Shown piece by piece: positions 12,644 through 23,700 of a DNA stretch of 64,000 bases. Within the stretch, counting starts at the first letter, position 1, and each line of letters starts with the position of its first letter. The DNA comes from Thamnaconus septentrionalis (lineage: Eukaryota > Chordata > Actinopteri > Tetraodontiformes > Monacanthidae). The position numbers and the translations under genes are program-made. Where the stretch lies: positions 16,787,001-16,851,000 of the forward strand of contig CM020517.1 of the NCBI GenBank assembly GCA_009823395.1. The letters run 5' to 3'. The notes under the pieces are model-generated. The model saw nothing but the letters and a program-made list of their open reading frames with translations. It was not told the origin of the DNA and did no database searches.

Positions 12644-15600
12644 ATGCTCGGCTTGACCATCAGGGAGGTAAAGTAACGCGGTCGGTCGTTCTCCAGGATA
12701 GAGTTTTAGTGCTCTGCTGTGTGTGGCACAAGACATTTGATGTGTTTTGTCGCGATGCTACAAGTTGGATGTTGCAATCCGGGCAAAAATCGAGGAATAC
12801 CTCATTCTTCGGTCGACCTCCTAAACAAACAAAAAAAAAAAAGCACGTTAAGCATTTACTAAATCGCTTCGGCTCGCTTGACCGCCACTCTTTATAGCAC
12901 TTAACATGGCTAAAAATTAACTTTATGGCTTAATAGCTGAAATTGCTTGACCTATTCAATAGGTAACAGAACTGCATCCTTCACTAAAAGCTGTGAATGT
13001 TATCAGGCCACCTTTGCCAGTTCACATTCCTGCCCTGATCCGGTCTCCCAGGTGTCTGCGGCGCTGCGGGAGGGGAAATTCTCCCCCACCGAGCTGTGCA
13101 GGAAGTGCCTGAATCGCATCAGGAAGACCAAACACCTGAATGCTTACATCACAGTGACTGAGGAGTCTGCAATCAAGCAGGCCCGAGAGGCAGAAACCAG
13201 GCTGTTTCGAGGTTTGCGGGCGCTTCCAGGTGTCTCCTCCTGGTTTGCGTCACACAGACGCAGGTCACTGTTTGATTGTCATCTTCTCTCAGGTAACCCC
13301 ATCGGCCCCCTGGATGGAATCCCTTTTGCAGTCAAGGACAACTTCTGCACTAAAAATGTCAAGACGACGTGCGCTTCCAGGATGCTGGAAGGTGTGTGTG
13401 TGTGTCTGTGTCTGTGTCTGTGTGTGACTGAAAGTGCTGCTTCCACAGACTCCTCATGCTGCCCTTGTAACCAGTTATTGCTTCTCCCCGCAGGCTACAT
13501 CCCACCTTACAATGCCACAGTTGTCCAGAAGCTGCTGGACCAGGGGGCCGTGCTCGTTGGGAAGACCAACATGGATGAGTTTGCCATGGGGTTAGCGCTA
13601 ATAAACACTCTCTCGTGTTTCAGTCACAGATTCCTGTGTTTTATCAACTGTCTGATCACGCTGCTCCGTTTGCACTGTGGGGATGCAACAGCATCAAAGT
13701 CTCAAATCAACAATCACATCACAATATGATGCAATAATACATTGGCAACAAACCCACTGTGTGATTTTAGTTCAGTATTATTATTATTATTATTATTTTT
13801 TAAAAGAATAAAAGACAGTGGCATGGATATAAGAGCAGTTGGTGTTCATTAAACAGCAATTGAACTTAGAATGAATGAATTTGATGAATTTAGTTTAGTT
13901 AGAATCTAATTTGCAGAGACATTCTGGACTCAGAATACATTCTCTCAACTGACGGGTTTGTTTGTCCGTCTGTCTGTCTGTCTCTTAGTGCCGGCAGTAC
14001 TGATGGAGCCTTCGGCCCAGTGAGGAACCCCTGGAGCTACGCTGCCCCCTACAGAGAGAGCACAGGGGCGGTGCCTGAATCCGACTGGGTCATCACCGGA
14101 GGGAGTTCAGGCGGCAGCGCTGCAGCCGTCGCTTCACTCACCAGCTTCCTGTGAGTGCAAACAGAAACACGACACTCACATTTCTTTTAGTTGTCTTCCT
14201 GATGACATCATCCATCCTGAAGGTTTTCTCCTGGCGGCGGTTGACAGGGGTTTAGGTTCTGACACGGGCGGCTCCACTCGGAACCCTGGTGCGTTGTGCG
14301 GCGTTGTTGCCTTGAAGCCCACTTACGGCCTGCTGTCCAGACACGGCCTCATCCCGCTGATGAACTCCATGGACGTCCCCGGGATTGTCACCCGCAGTGC
14401 GAGTGACGCAGCCATCGTCTTAGGTAGAAGCCAATCATCACACTGAGCGTAACTACCGTCTACACTGATTGGCTTCTTCACTCTTGTTCTTTTGCCGCTA
14501 TTTTCCCAATTCTTGATCATTTGTCCTTCCCATTGGGACGGAACCAGTACGCACTGACCTCTGCTTGCAAATGTCTATTGGTTTAAACACAAAGATAAAG
14601 CCTCGACATTCCCTTATCTGGCAATAGTTTCCTGTTCTGTCTCTAAACTGCTCAGGCCTGAAGCAGCAGACGCTGCGTTTCCATGGCCGTTTTTTTTTTT
14701 TCCCGCAAGATAAAAGCAATATTTGTTTGCATTCATTCATTCATTCATTCATCTTCTATGCCCGCTTATTCCAATTCAGGGTCACTGGGGTCTGCTGGAG
14801 CCTCTCCCAGCTGTCTTAGGGCGAAGGCAGGGTGACACCCTGGACAAGTCGCCAGTTCATCGCAGGGCAATATTTGTTTGCAATTTTGCAATTGCAATTT
14901 TGCAGGGGTTTCCATTGAATGGTGTGAAGCACACAAGCCGGAATTCTCATCAAGTCTCGTCCCACGAGAATTCCGTTTGTTTACGTTGTGTCCAGAATGG
15001 TTGTCATATTTTCCTCTTTGATCACTTGAGAAAAAAATATTCCGTCTCCTCCTCCGTCCAGTCATAACGCGCCATTTTCACTCAGTGTGAACTGGTCACG
15101 TGACCCAATACGTCAATACGTAAATGTGGAAAAAAGTGTTTCCATGAGACTTTTGCCATATCCCTCTCTATATGGATACATCTGAAAAACCACCTGATGA
15201 GAGCGTCAACACCTCTTAGCCACATTTGAGAGAGGTTTCCAAGTTTAGATGTTTCCATCAGCAGTTTTTTTCTAGCCATATTTAGGTTAGGTTTCTAGGT
15301 GTCATGGAAACACAGCTAGCGATCCAGCTGCCAAATGCTGGAAAACTACAAATACGACTTAACCAAATCAAACAACAAATACAAATCCAGCTGTTGTTTC
15401 TCGAATGTTTCACAATGTTTTTATTTAGCAGGTGGCCACAGACCACTGCGCTAAAACAGAAAACCTCGACCACACAGTGGGCAGAGAGTGCATGCACGAT
15501 GCGTGTGTGAGTCAGAGGTGCCGCACGTACATACTGGCTCATTGGCTCACGTGTCCCACCAACAGACGTCCTCCAAGGACTCGATCCCAGGGACTCCACG

Positions 15601-16629
15601 ACGATCCCGGCCCCCCCGTCGCCAGCCCAGCTGCCTGAAGACTTTGATGTCAGGAACATCTGTGTCGGCATCCCGAAGGTGAGTCAGACTGAAAGCAACG
15701 TGAAGCAAAATGGGAAACGTCAGTCTGCAAAACAGCGCTTTCACGTTGAAACTGTGAAATGGAAAGAGTTGAGCTGTGAGGTGTGAGAAGCTTGGTTGTG
15801 ATCAGACAGATAAAGGCTTCACACGTCCCTCATCTGGGAACTGCTTGTGTCCAGCAGGTCTCCTCAGAACATAAAGACATACAAAGAGAAAAAGCACATG
15901 GAAACTTCAATGTTCTGAGTTTAAACTGCACTAACGCAGTGCTTCTCAACTGCCGGAGTCTCAGAACCAACATTTTTTTTCCTTATCGTGAAGTCGCGAC
16001 CCAAATTCATTCCACAAAAATAAAAACTCGAGCTCACTTTCTGTCAGGTTCAATAAACAAATCATAGAAATCATTCAAATGTGTGTCCTGCAAAATAAGC
16101 GCCCAACATCCATCCATCCATTTTCAAGAGACAGAGACGTTCAATTTTTTTCCAAGTGATTTTTTTTTTCTGTCACCCAACATGGTCTTTCTAAATATAT
16201 TATTTATATACTATAAATAATATTTAAAATCCCCCCCTCTTTTTCTTGCCATAAAGGAAGCCGCGACCCAATCAAAACAGCTGCGCGACCCGAAACTGGG
16301 TCGCAACCCACCAGTTGAGAAACACTGCACCTCAGTAGAGCTGGACATCATGTTCTCTTTGCTTGTTCTGACGTGTGTGTGTGTGTGTGTGTGTGTGCGC
16401 TGCCAGGAGTACCACGCCCCAGGCCTCTCCCAGGAGACGGCCGCTCAGTGGCGTCGTGTTGCCGACCTGTTTGAGCGGGCGGGGGCTCGGGTGGAGCAGG
16501 TGTCCCTCCCCCACACCCAGTACTCCATCGTGTGCTACCACGTGCTGTGCAGCGCCGACGTGGCCTCCAACATGGCTCGCTTCGACGGCCTGCAATACGG
16601 TAGTGAAGCGGCTCTCGGCCCCCCCGACG

Positions 16630-16669
<40 letters not shown>

Positions 16670-19600
16670 ACGACCTCTCCTACTGTCCCCTCCCTCCTCC
16701 ACCCAGGCCACCACAGCGCTGTAGACAGCTCCACCGAGGCCATGTACGCCACCACCCGCCATGAGGGCTTCAATGACGTGGTGAGAGGGAGGATCCTGTC
16801 CGGGAACTACTTCCTGCTCAAACAGTGAGTCCGGAAGCGACGCGATGTCTCTCTGATTGTCCCCCGGCCCTCAGATTATTACCCTCACTCTCTATTACTG
16901 CTTTCCAACAAAGAAAATAACACAGAATAAATGAGCAGGTAAGTTCTAATTACCCACTTCACTCATCACAGTAGTTATGTTAATCAACTGAGTTTTAGAT
17001 TGTGCTTTTCTAGGCACCCAGAACACTTTACATTATTCATTCACACCACACTGGTGGTGCTGCAGCTCCATGTGTAGCCACAGCTGCCAGGCAGACTGAC
17101 GCAAGGGTGTCTTGTTCTAACTTTGCAGAATCTGTTGCCATCTGCTACACAGTCCACTGTAGGTCTGAAAGTCCACAGTGAAGCTCACACACACTCTGCG
17201 AAAAGGGAACCAGGAAATTTCACATTTCACACAGTGGCAGAGACGCAGAGTGCAATTCATTTATCTTGATCAATCTCAACCTTGTAGATGCTGTTAATGT
17301 CGGACTGTTGAAACTGCATCATCATCATCATCATCATCATCATGTGTGAATACGGGGCTGGGCGTTTGTCTGTGTGCGTTGGTGGGGAGGTGTGGGTCCG
17401 TATGGGGTGGGGGAGGGGCAGTGGAGCTTTTTATTATTATTATTTTTCCCTCATTGTTACTATTATGATTGTTGTTGTTGTTCTTATTATTATCTTTCTT
17501 TGTTTTGTTCTGTTTTATGTTGTTAAGCACTGTGGGTTGCACATGTTGTATGAGCAGTGCTATATAAACAAAGTTTATTATTATTATTATTATTATTATC
17601 ATCATCATCATCATCTACCGCCGCCTTCACTGTCACCAGGAACTACGAGCGCTACTTTGTGAAGGCGCAGAAGGTCCGGCGGCTGATCGCCAACGACTTC
17701 AGGCAGGTGTTCGGCTCGGGCGTGGACCTGCTGCTGGCGCCCACCACTCTGGCCGACGCCGCCCGCCACGCCGACTTCACGCGGGAGGACAACCGGACGC
17801 GCAGCGTGCAGGAGGACGTCTTCACGCAGCCCGCCAACATGGCAGGTACGGAACTGAACCGGGTCGCACCCGCAGGCCGAGGAAGTGCTGGACGGAAGGA
17901 CGAGCGTTCCGCAGGGGAAATGTCACCACAGAGTCAGGATGGGGAACAGAGAGTTCGTTCCTGCTCGTCAGTCGCTGAGGAACTGAGCATCGCAACGCCT
18001 TAGATTCACACAAAGAAACTTCTCAGCTACGGTAGAGAGCAGAGAGACCAGTGAGAGACCAGTGAGAGACCAGTGAGAGACCAGTGAGAGACCAGTGGAG
18101 AGCAGAGAGAGACCAGTGGAGAGCAGAGAGAGACCAGTGAGAGACCAGTGAGAGACCAGTGGAGAGCAGAGAGAGACCAGTGGAGAGCAGAGAGAGACCA
18201 GTGAGAGACCAGTGAGAGACCAGTGAGAGACCAGTGGAGAGCAGTGAGAGACCAGTGAGAGACCAGAGAGAGACCAGTAGAGAGCAGAGAGAGACCAGTG
18301 AGAGACCAGTGAGAGACCAGTGAGAGACCAGTGGAGACCAGTGGAGACCAGTGAGAGACCAGTGGAGACCAGTGGAGAGCAGAGAGAGACCAGTGGAGAC
18401 CAGTGGAGACCAGTAGAGACCAGTGAGAGACCAGTGGAGAGCAGAGAGAGACCAGTGAGAGACCAGTGAGAGACCAGTGAGAGACCAGTGGAGAGCAGAG
18501 AGAGACCAGTGAGAGACCAGTGAGAGACCAGTGAGAGACCAGTGAGAGACCAGTGGAGACCAGTGGAGACCAGTGGAGAGCAGAGAGAGACCAGTGGAGA
18601 CCAGTGGAGACCAGTATAGACCAGTGAGAGACCAGTGAGAGACCAGTGGAGACCAGTGGAGAGCAGTGAGAGACCAGTGAGAGACCAGTAGAGAGCAGAG
18701 AGAGACCAGTGAGAGACCAGATGAGAGCAGAGAGAGACCAGTGAGAGACCAGTGAGAGACCAGTGAGAGACCAGTGGAGGCAGAGAGAGACCAGTGGAGA
18801 CCAGTGGAGACCAGTGAGAGACCAGTGAGAGACCAGTGAGAGACCAGTGAGAGACCAGTGGAGAGCAGAGAGAGACCAGTGGAGAGCAGTGAGAGACCAG
18901 TGAGAGACCAGTGGAGAGCAGTGGAGAGCAGTGAGAGACCAGTGGAGACCAGTGAGAGACCAGTGAGAGACCAGTAGAGAGCAGAGAGAGACCAGTGGAG
19001 AGCAGAGAGAGACCAGTGAGAGACCAGTGAGAGACCAGTGGAGAGCAGAGAGAGACCAGTGGAGAGCAGAGAGAGACCAGTGGAGAGCAGAGAGAGACCA
19101 GTGAGAGACCAGTGGAGAGCAGAGAGAGACCAGTGGAGAGCAGAGAGAGACCAGTGGAGAGCAGTGAGAGACCAGTGAGAGACCAGTGGAGAGCAGAGAG
19201 AGACCAGTGAGAGACCAGTAGAGAGCAGTGAGAGACCAGTGAGAGACCAGTGGAGAGCAGAGAGAGACCAGTTAGAGACCAGTGGAGACCAGTGAGAGAC
19301 CAGTGGAGAGCAGAGAGAGACCAGTGGAGAGCAGAGAGAGACCAGTGGAGAGCAGAGAGAGACCAGTGGAGAGCAGAGAGAGACCAGTGTGAGACTAGTA
19401 GAGACCAGTAGAGAGACCAGTGAGAGACCAGTGGAGAGCAGAGAGAGACTAGTAGAGACCAGTAGAGACCAGTAGAGAGCAGAGAGAGACCAGTGGAGAC
19501 CAGTGGAGACCAGTGGAGACCAGTAGAGACCAGTGAGAGACCAGTGGAGAGCAGAGAGAGAGACCAGTGAGAGACCAGTAGAGACCAGTAGAGACCAGTG

Positions 19601-20327
19601 GAGACCAGTGGAGACCAGTGGAGACCAGTGGAGACCAGTAGAGACCAGTGGAGACCAGTGGAGAGCAGAGAGAGACCACATTTCTTTTTTTTTACAAAGA
19701 AATGTGAAACTGCCCACAAAGCCGCGACCCAATTAAAACAGTTCCGACTCCAAAACAGCGACCCACTTTTGGGTAGCGACCCGCCAGTTGAGAAACGCTG
19801 GTTAAAAACACATTGGTTTCCTGCAAGCCAGACTTCAGCGTGCCCGCCTCACAGCAGGAAATGATCTCATCAGCCAACTGCACTGGCAGTGTGTGGACTG
19901 TTGTCATCTGTTTTACTGAGAACCATACGTTTCTATACAAGTGAGAGAGGACTGCCATAAACACGTCTGTGTTTGTGCTCAGTTTGACTTTCTATTGTCG
20001 CTCAGCGTTCAAACTAACCTGAAACTGACCTGTGAGTGACCTTGAGATGTTGTTGCTCTCTCTCTCTCTCTCTCTCAGCCTTCCCGCCCCCCACCCTCAG
20101 GCCTCCCTCAGGTCTCGGTCTCGGTGCCGGTCGCCCTGTCCACACGGGGGCTTCCCATTGGTCTGCAGCTGGTGGGCCCCGCCCTCCAGGACCAGAAGCT
20201 GCTCAGCGTGGCCCACTGGATGGAGCAGCGGCTCGGCTTCCCCTCCATCGAGGAGGGGGGTGGGGGCGCCGCGGGGGAGAGCGAGGAGGAGCGGGGGGGC
20301 CGGATGAGGGGGTCCGGTGACGCCTGA
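12644..20327 (+). CDS. qrsl1: Glutamyl-tRNA(Gln) amidotransferase subunit A, mitochondrial (QRSL1)
   Basis: Eleven exons: 12644-12667, 13052-13211, 13293-13391, 13494-13590, 13989-14150, 14248-14423, 15566-15678, 16407-16599, 16707-16824, 17640-17845, 20101-20327; total 524 residues (human 528). The amidase-signature protein, with GatB and GatC, converts Glu-tRNA(Gln) to Gln-tRNA(Gln) in mitochondria. The Ser-cisSer-Lys triad is intact: Lys76 in PFAVKDN, Ser166 in GGSSGGSAA, Ser190 (nucleophile) in GSDTGGS. Other strongly family-like stretches are [44 protein letters not shown] and NYFLLKQ. The first exon is only eight codons, as in human. The C-terminal tail after FPSIEEG is Gly/Glu-rich and unlike human. 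Exon 2 could also end at 13229 (GTGTCT donor, same phase, six more codons), but the end at 13211 matches human length without a gap. Confidence 0.96.
13392..13425 (+). repeat. (GT)n/(GTCT)n repeat forming a qrsl1 donor
   Basis: The donor of exon 13293-13391 is the first GT of this run. Confidence 0.9.
13777..13799 (+). repeat. (ATT)n microsatellite
   Basis: Seven to eight ATT units in the qrsl1 intron 13591-13988. A short (TCTG)n run at 13970-13984 sits just before the next acceptor. Confidence 0.85.
14671..15318. mobile_element. MITE family 1 (GCTGCGTTTCCATG ends), copy with a nested insertion
   Basis: Starts CGCTGCGTTTCCATGG and ends TCATGGAAACACAGCTAG, an imperfect terminal inverted repeat. 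Internal landmarks (CATTGAATGGTGTGAAGC, GGTCACGTGACCC, GAGAGCGTCAACACC) recur in the other copies. No transposase frame. Interrupted by the element at 14732-14866. Lies in the qrsl1 intron 14424-15565. Confidence 0.75.
14732..14866 (-). mobile_element. SINE / L2-type LINE 3'-tail insertion with 16-bp target duplication
   Basis: Flanked by identical copies of GCAATATTTGTTTGCA at 14716-14731 and 14867-14882. On the minus strand the insert starts GCCCTGCGATGAACTGGCGA, reads GCTCCAGCAGACCCCAGTGA and ends in (GAAT)n. This matches the very common fish 3' end shared by L2-clade LINEs and derived SINEs. Confidence 0.85.
15937..16327. mobile_element. hAT-like non-autonomous element (family 2), near-full copy
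   Basis: Terminal inverted repeats CAGTGCTTCTCAACTG and CAGTTGAGAAACACTG. The CAGnGnTTCTCAA terminus is that of hAT (Charlie-type) transposons. Internal GCGACCCGAAACTGGGTCGC recurs in the other copies. No transposase frame. A clean 8-bp target duplication is not visible. Confidence 0.75.
16373..16398 (+). repeat. (TG)n repeat just before a qrsl1 acceptor
   Basis: The run is followed by CGCTGCCAG, the acceptor of exon 16407-16599. Confidence 0.9.
16631..16669 (+). repeat. (CTG)13 trinucleotide repeat
   Basis: Uninterrupted CTG units within the 107-bp qrsl1 intron 16600-16706, so the repeat makes up over a third of that intron. Confidence 0.95.
17318..17615 (+). repeat. ATC/ATT trinucleotide repeat cluster
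   Basis: (ATC)n at 17318-17342, ATT runs at 17430-17495 and (TTA)n(TCA)n at 17577-17615, all in the qrsl1 intron 16825-17639. The last run ends about 25 bp before the acceptor. Confidence 0.9.
18032..19677 (+). repeat. 1.65-kb GAGACCAGT minisatellite in the last qrsl1 intron
   Basis: More than 150 tandem units built on GAGACCAGT. Three unit types alternate in irregular blocks: 12 bp (GAGAGACCAGTG), 10 bp (GAGACCAGTG) and about 21 bp (GAGAGCAGAGAGAGACCAGT). Long minus-strand open frames across it (583 and 569 codons) are a by-product of the repeat. It occupies 1646 of the 2255 bp of intron 17846-20100. Confidence 0.97.
19707..19802 (+). mobile_element. hAT-like element (family 2), 3' fragment
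   Basis: Contains GCGACCCAATTAAAACAG, CACTTTTGGGTAGCGACCC and the terminus CAGTTGAGAAACGCTGG. Begins within about 30 bp of the end of the minisatellite. Confidence 0.7.
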
Positions 20328-20596
20328 TGATGTCAGGCCGCCGTGTGGAATATTCCATACGTGTCATGGAAAGTTTATATCAGTGCCGTTCCAGGACACC
20401 TTGGTCACTCAACACTCCAGGTGTGACAACGTGACTCACACAGACTGCTGGATGGATCAGTTCCACTCTGTAGGTGGCGCTGATCCAACCAGGCGCCTGT
20501 TGTCTTTGTTCACCTCATCACGATGCAGCGCTGGGTTTGATTTTTTTTTATACTCTGGTTATAACTTCATTTTAACTTCTGCGTCCAGCAACTGTG

Positions 20597-20764
20597 GAAT
20601 AAAAGTGAAAAGAAAAAAACAATCATCTAAATAATTACAGCAGATTTTGGCTGCTGTAACAACAATCATGTTTCAGCCATGCTGGAAGGAGATGTACTGT
20701 TAAAAAAATGAATGTGTATGTATGTGTATATATTTATATATACACACAGTTTGGTCAAATAAAT
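20597..20764 (+). promoter_or_regulatory. qrsl1: qrsl1 polyadenylation signals
   Basis: AATAAA occurs at about 20597-20602 and 20758-20763, giving a 3' UTR of roughly 290 or 450 bp. Confidence 0.6.
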
Positions 20765-20789
20765 GATCATGAGAGTCGCTGCTGTTTCT

Positions 20790-23700
20790 GTCTCACCTCT
20801 GTCTTCTTTCTAACATTGAGAGCAGGATTGTGAAAGAGGTCACCGCAGATCATAGCCCAAGGCTTTATGCACGCTGCCAGAGTTCACCTGGGCTTGAATT
20901 ACACCCTTCAATAGTCCAGACTCGCACTCTTATGTGGAATATTTTCAACTCATCATATTAGTGTTCTTATTCTACAACTTTAAAAAGATCGGAGGTCAGG
21001 TGTGTGGGACCCGACTGTGTCTCAAATCTCTCCGTTTAGACGTTTAACATCGTCTAAACGGTGCACTGATCAGCGCTGGACGCCAGTCAAGCCAGATGAG
21101 GTCTGTCCAGTCATCCAATTACAGCGGTGGAAACGGACCTGAACTCGGGCGATAGACCAAAGCTTAGCAGGTCCACAATAACCTGCTCTCAATTGGCTCG
21201 GGCCCATTTTTACCCTGACCCCTTTCACTCTGGCTGCTAATCTACCCTGCGTCCCTGTAGCGCCGCACGCCTTTGCACAGTCACAGTCAATGCATTTTAA
21301 TCTGTGCCTCGGGAGCAGCACTCAAATGGGTGACACACAAAAAGTGCATCTGATTTGAAAGCGATGAGTTCCTGCAGTGCGCTGCGGTGCGGCGAGCGCC
21401 ACTTCCTCACAGGCAGCAAACACGGAAAGAGTCGCTGTGCGTTACTGGTTTCTGTACTTCCTGAGTGGAAGCAGTAAGGTGCAGATTCTGTTTCAGTGCA
21501 CAAGTCAGGTCTCAAATGCCGAGCGATCGACCCTGGATCAGTGAACTTTGGTGTTCGCCTCCCCTTACTGAGTTTTGAGGAACTCAGCAGACATGATGAG
21601 GCTTGCTGCGATGATACACGAGCTGCACAGCTGTAGCTGTGTCAGTGTTCAGGATCCCCACACACCTGCACAAATCCGCCTGCGTTGTAAATTGAGGGGA
21701 TCGCCTGGTCTGCATGGAGCCACATAAAGCCTCTTTTTTTTTGGGAGGGGCTATATTTAAGGCGGAGCTGGGCCGCTCCAACCGAGGGGGCCGGGGGGGG
21801 GGGGGGATTAGTAGCGCTGATCCTTTGACCTGGTGGGGAGGGCTTCCTCAGCTTCCTCAGCCAATTAGGACGGTGATCTGAAACGCTCAAAGATTGCAGA
21901 GTCAGACTGAGCCGTTCACCAGGCCGCTGAACCGAGCTGCGTGGCCGGGCTTCCATTTTACAGCCACTTTTTTTTTTTTTCTGTTTTTACTGCACTGAGC
22001 AGCGTCAAATTCAGCATTCATCACCTGGTTGCAGGGTTGTGAATGTTTTCATGGACAAACTGGTTTCAAATCGCAAAGCACAGAAGTAATGAGAGCAACA
22101 ACTTCAAACTTGGACCTTGGGTTTTGTCTGTGGGGTGTATTTTCTGCCGCCTGCCAGCTAATGGCAGTATTGATGCATCATTTCTATCAGTTTGTTCACA
22201 TCATAACTTATCTTGTGGCACATCTTTCAGAATCTGCTTCTGCTTGTAACGTTCCTCTGCCTTTGCTTTCCTGCCATTGTTGGGAACCAACAAATAAGAA
22301 GTGTGCACAAAACAATGCAGAGATAAAAGAGTCATGACTTGCATAACTTCATTTGAATGAGGTTGTTCAACAAATGGCAAAGTAAAGTTTTCCAAGTTGA
22401 TGCAAACGCAAGGAAATGCAGTGGCAAATTCAGTTGAGATCATTTATACTGCAGCTACATTAATAATAAACTGGAACATTGATGACTTTGGTTGCAATCA
22501 GACACTACGGGCTCTGAAGAACTCTTGACACACACTCCGTGACACAATTCATGACACAATTCTGGCGAATTCAGAATGCAGAAGGATTTTTATCAGCTGC
22601 ACATTTTGAGGTTTCGGTGACTATGAGAGAAAATGCAAGACGTCCACAAACGACAGCCATAATGCATTGGGCGTGGATGACTTATATGTGATCGGTTAAT
22701 ATTAATTAAAAACACGATTAAATGCTCTCAACATGAAACTTGTAGTGGACAAATCGAACGCAGTTCTGGGTTTGCTGGTAACGGTGAGTCAGGCTCACCC
22801 AACCAACCGCACGGTCGGGCTTTCACAAGTCCTGATGGTGATCTGATGGTGATCTGATGGTGATCTGATGGTGATCTGATAGAGTTCAGGGGAACTAAAC
22901 ATCACGCATCAAAACATCCCTCCATTTTCTCAGGGAGGCGCTCGCAGCTGCCTCGGAAGAGAAGATGGGCGACACCCTGGACTGGGTGTCACCCATCTCG
23001 GGGCCACACGCACACAGACAAACAACCTTTCACAGCCACACCCTCACCCACAGAGCACCGCCGCAGTGGTCAGAGCGCTCAGACCTTCTCGTGTGCTACG
23101 TGAGAACCTTCACCGGCAGAGGAAGAAGAAGCTAGAAGCACCGCGGCGGATTCAAACTCACAACCCTCTTCCTGGAAAGACAACGGCGCACAACACTGCA
23201 CCACCACGCTGCACATATTTAGAAGTACTTCCTGTCCCGTTCTGTGAAGTTCTGAAATTACATCCCCCCATTGTCTGTCTTGTTTCTCTCTCTCGCACAC
23301 ACCCCACACACACACACACACAGAATATACTATAGTATTTCTGCTTTTTTCCAAAAGGTTTGAAGAGAAGAATGACACTGATACTAACCCTGATACAATT
23401 CAGTCTCAATTTCATTTTTTTTTTTTTTTGTTCAAAGGCTGACTGACCTGCTCGGGTTGGCCAGTATACTCTAGGTATTGCAGCCAAACATCCCATGTGG
23501 CCCCCCAAAAACATTTTTCTCCATAGAACACAATGTAAAAATAAACTAAATCATAGTTCATGATAAATCTCTCCATTGTTGTTATTTTTTTAAGTCATGG
23601 ACTTTTAATCTAAAACGTTTCCGCATGGTAACAAGGAAAACGCTAACCCATCTACAGATTCACAAGTTGTCATTTATTGCCTTGGAGTGTTCGCTAGTAG

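Noticed and set aside
12328..12897. 189-codon plus-strand frame overlapping the first qrsl1 exon
   Set aside because: Runs out of frame through the divergent promoter and intron 1. The true eight-codon first exon and its donor at 12668 match the family.
12947..13729. 260-codon single-exon reading of qrsl1
   Set aside because: It reads through introns. The coding blocks at 13052-13211, 13293-13391 and 13494-13590 are separated by repeat-bearing introns with GT-AG borders.
16375..16773. Poly-Ala, poly-Gln or poly-Ser frames at the CTG repeat
   Set aside because: The repeat is in the intron between qrsl1 exons 16407-16599 and 16707-16824, whose phases join exactly without it.
17968..19732. Two minus-strand open frames of 583 and 569 codons, Ser/Leu/Thr-rich
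   Set aside because: They lie wholly on the GAGACCAGT minisatellite, which happens to lack stop codons in these frames. Both frames are equally long and the composition is only repeat translation.
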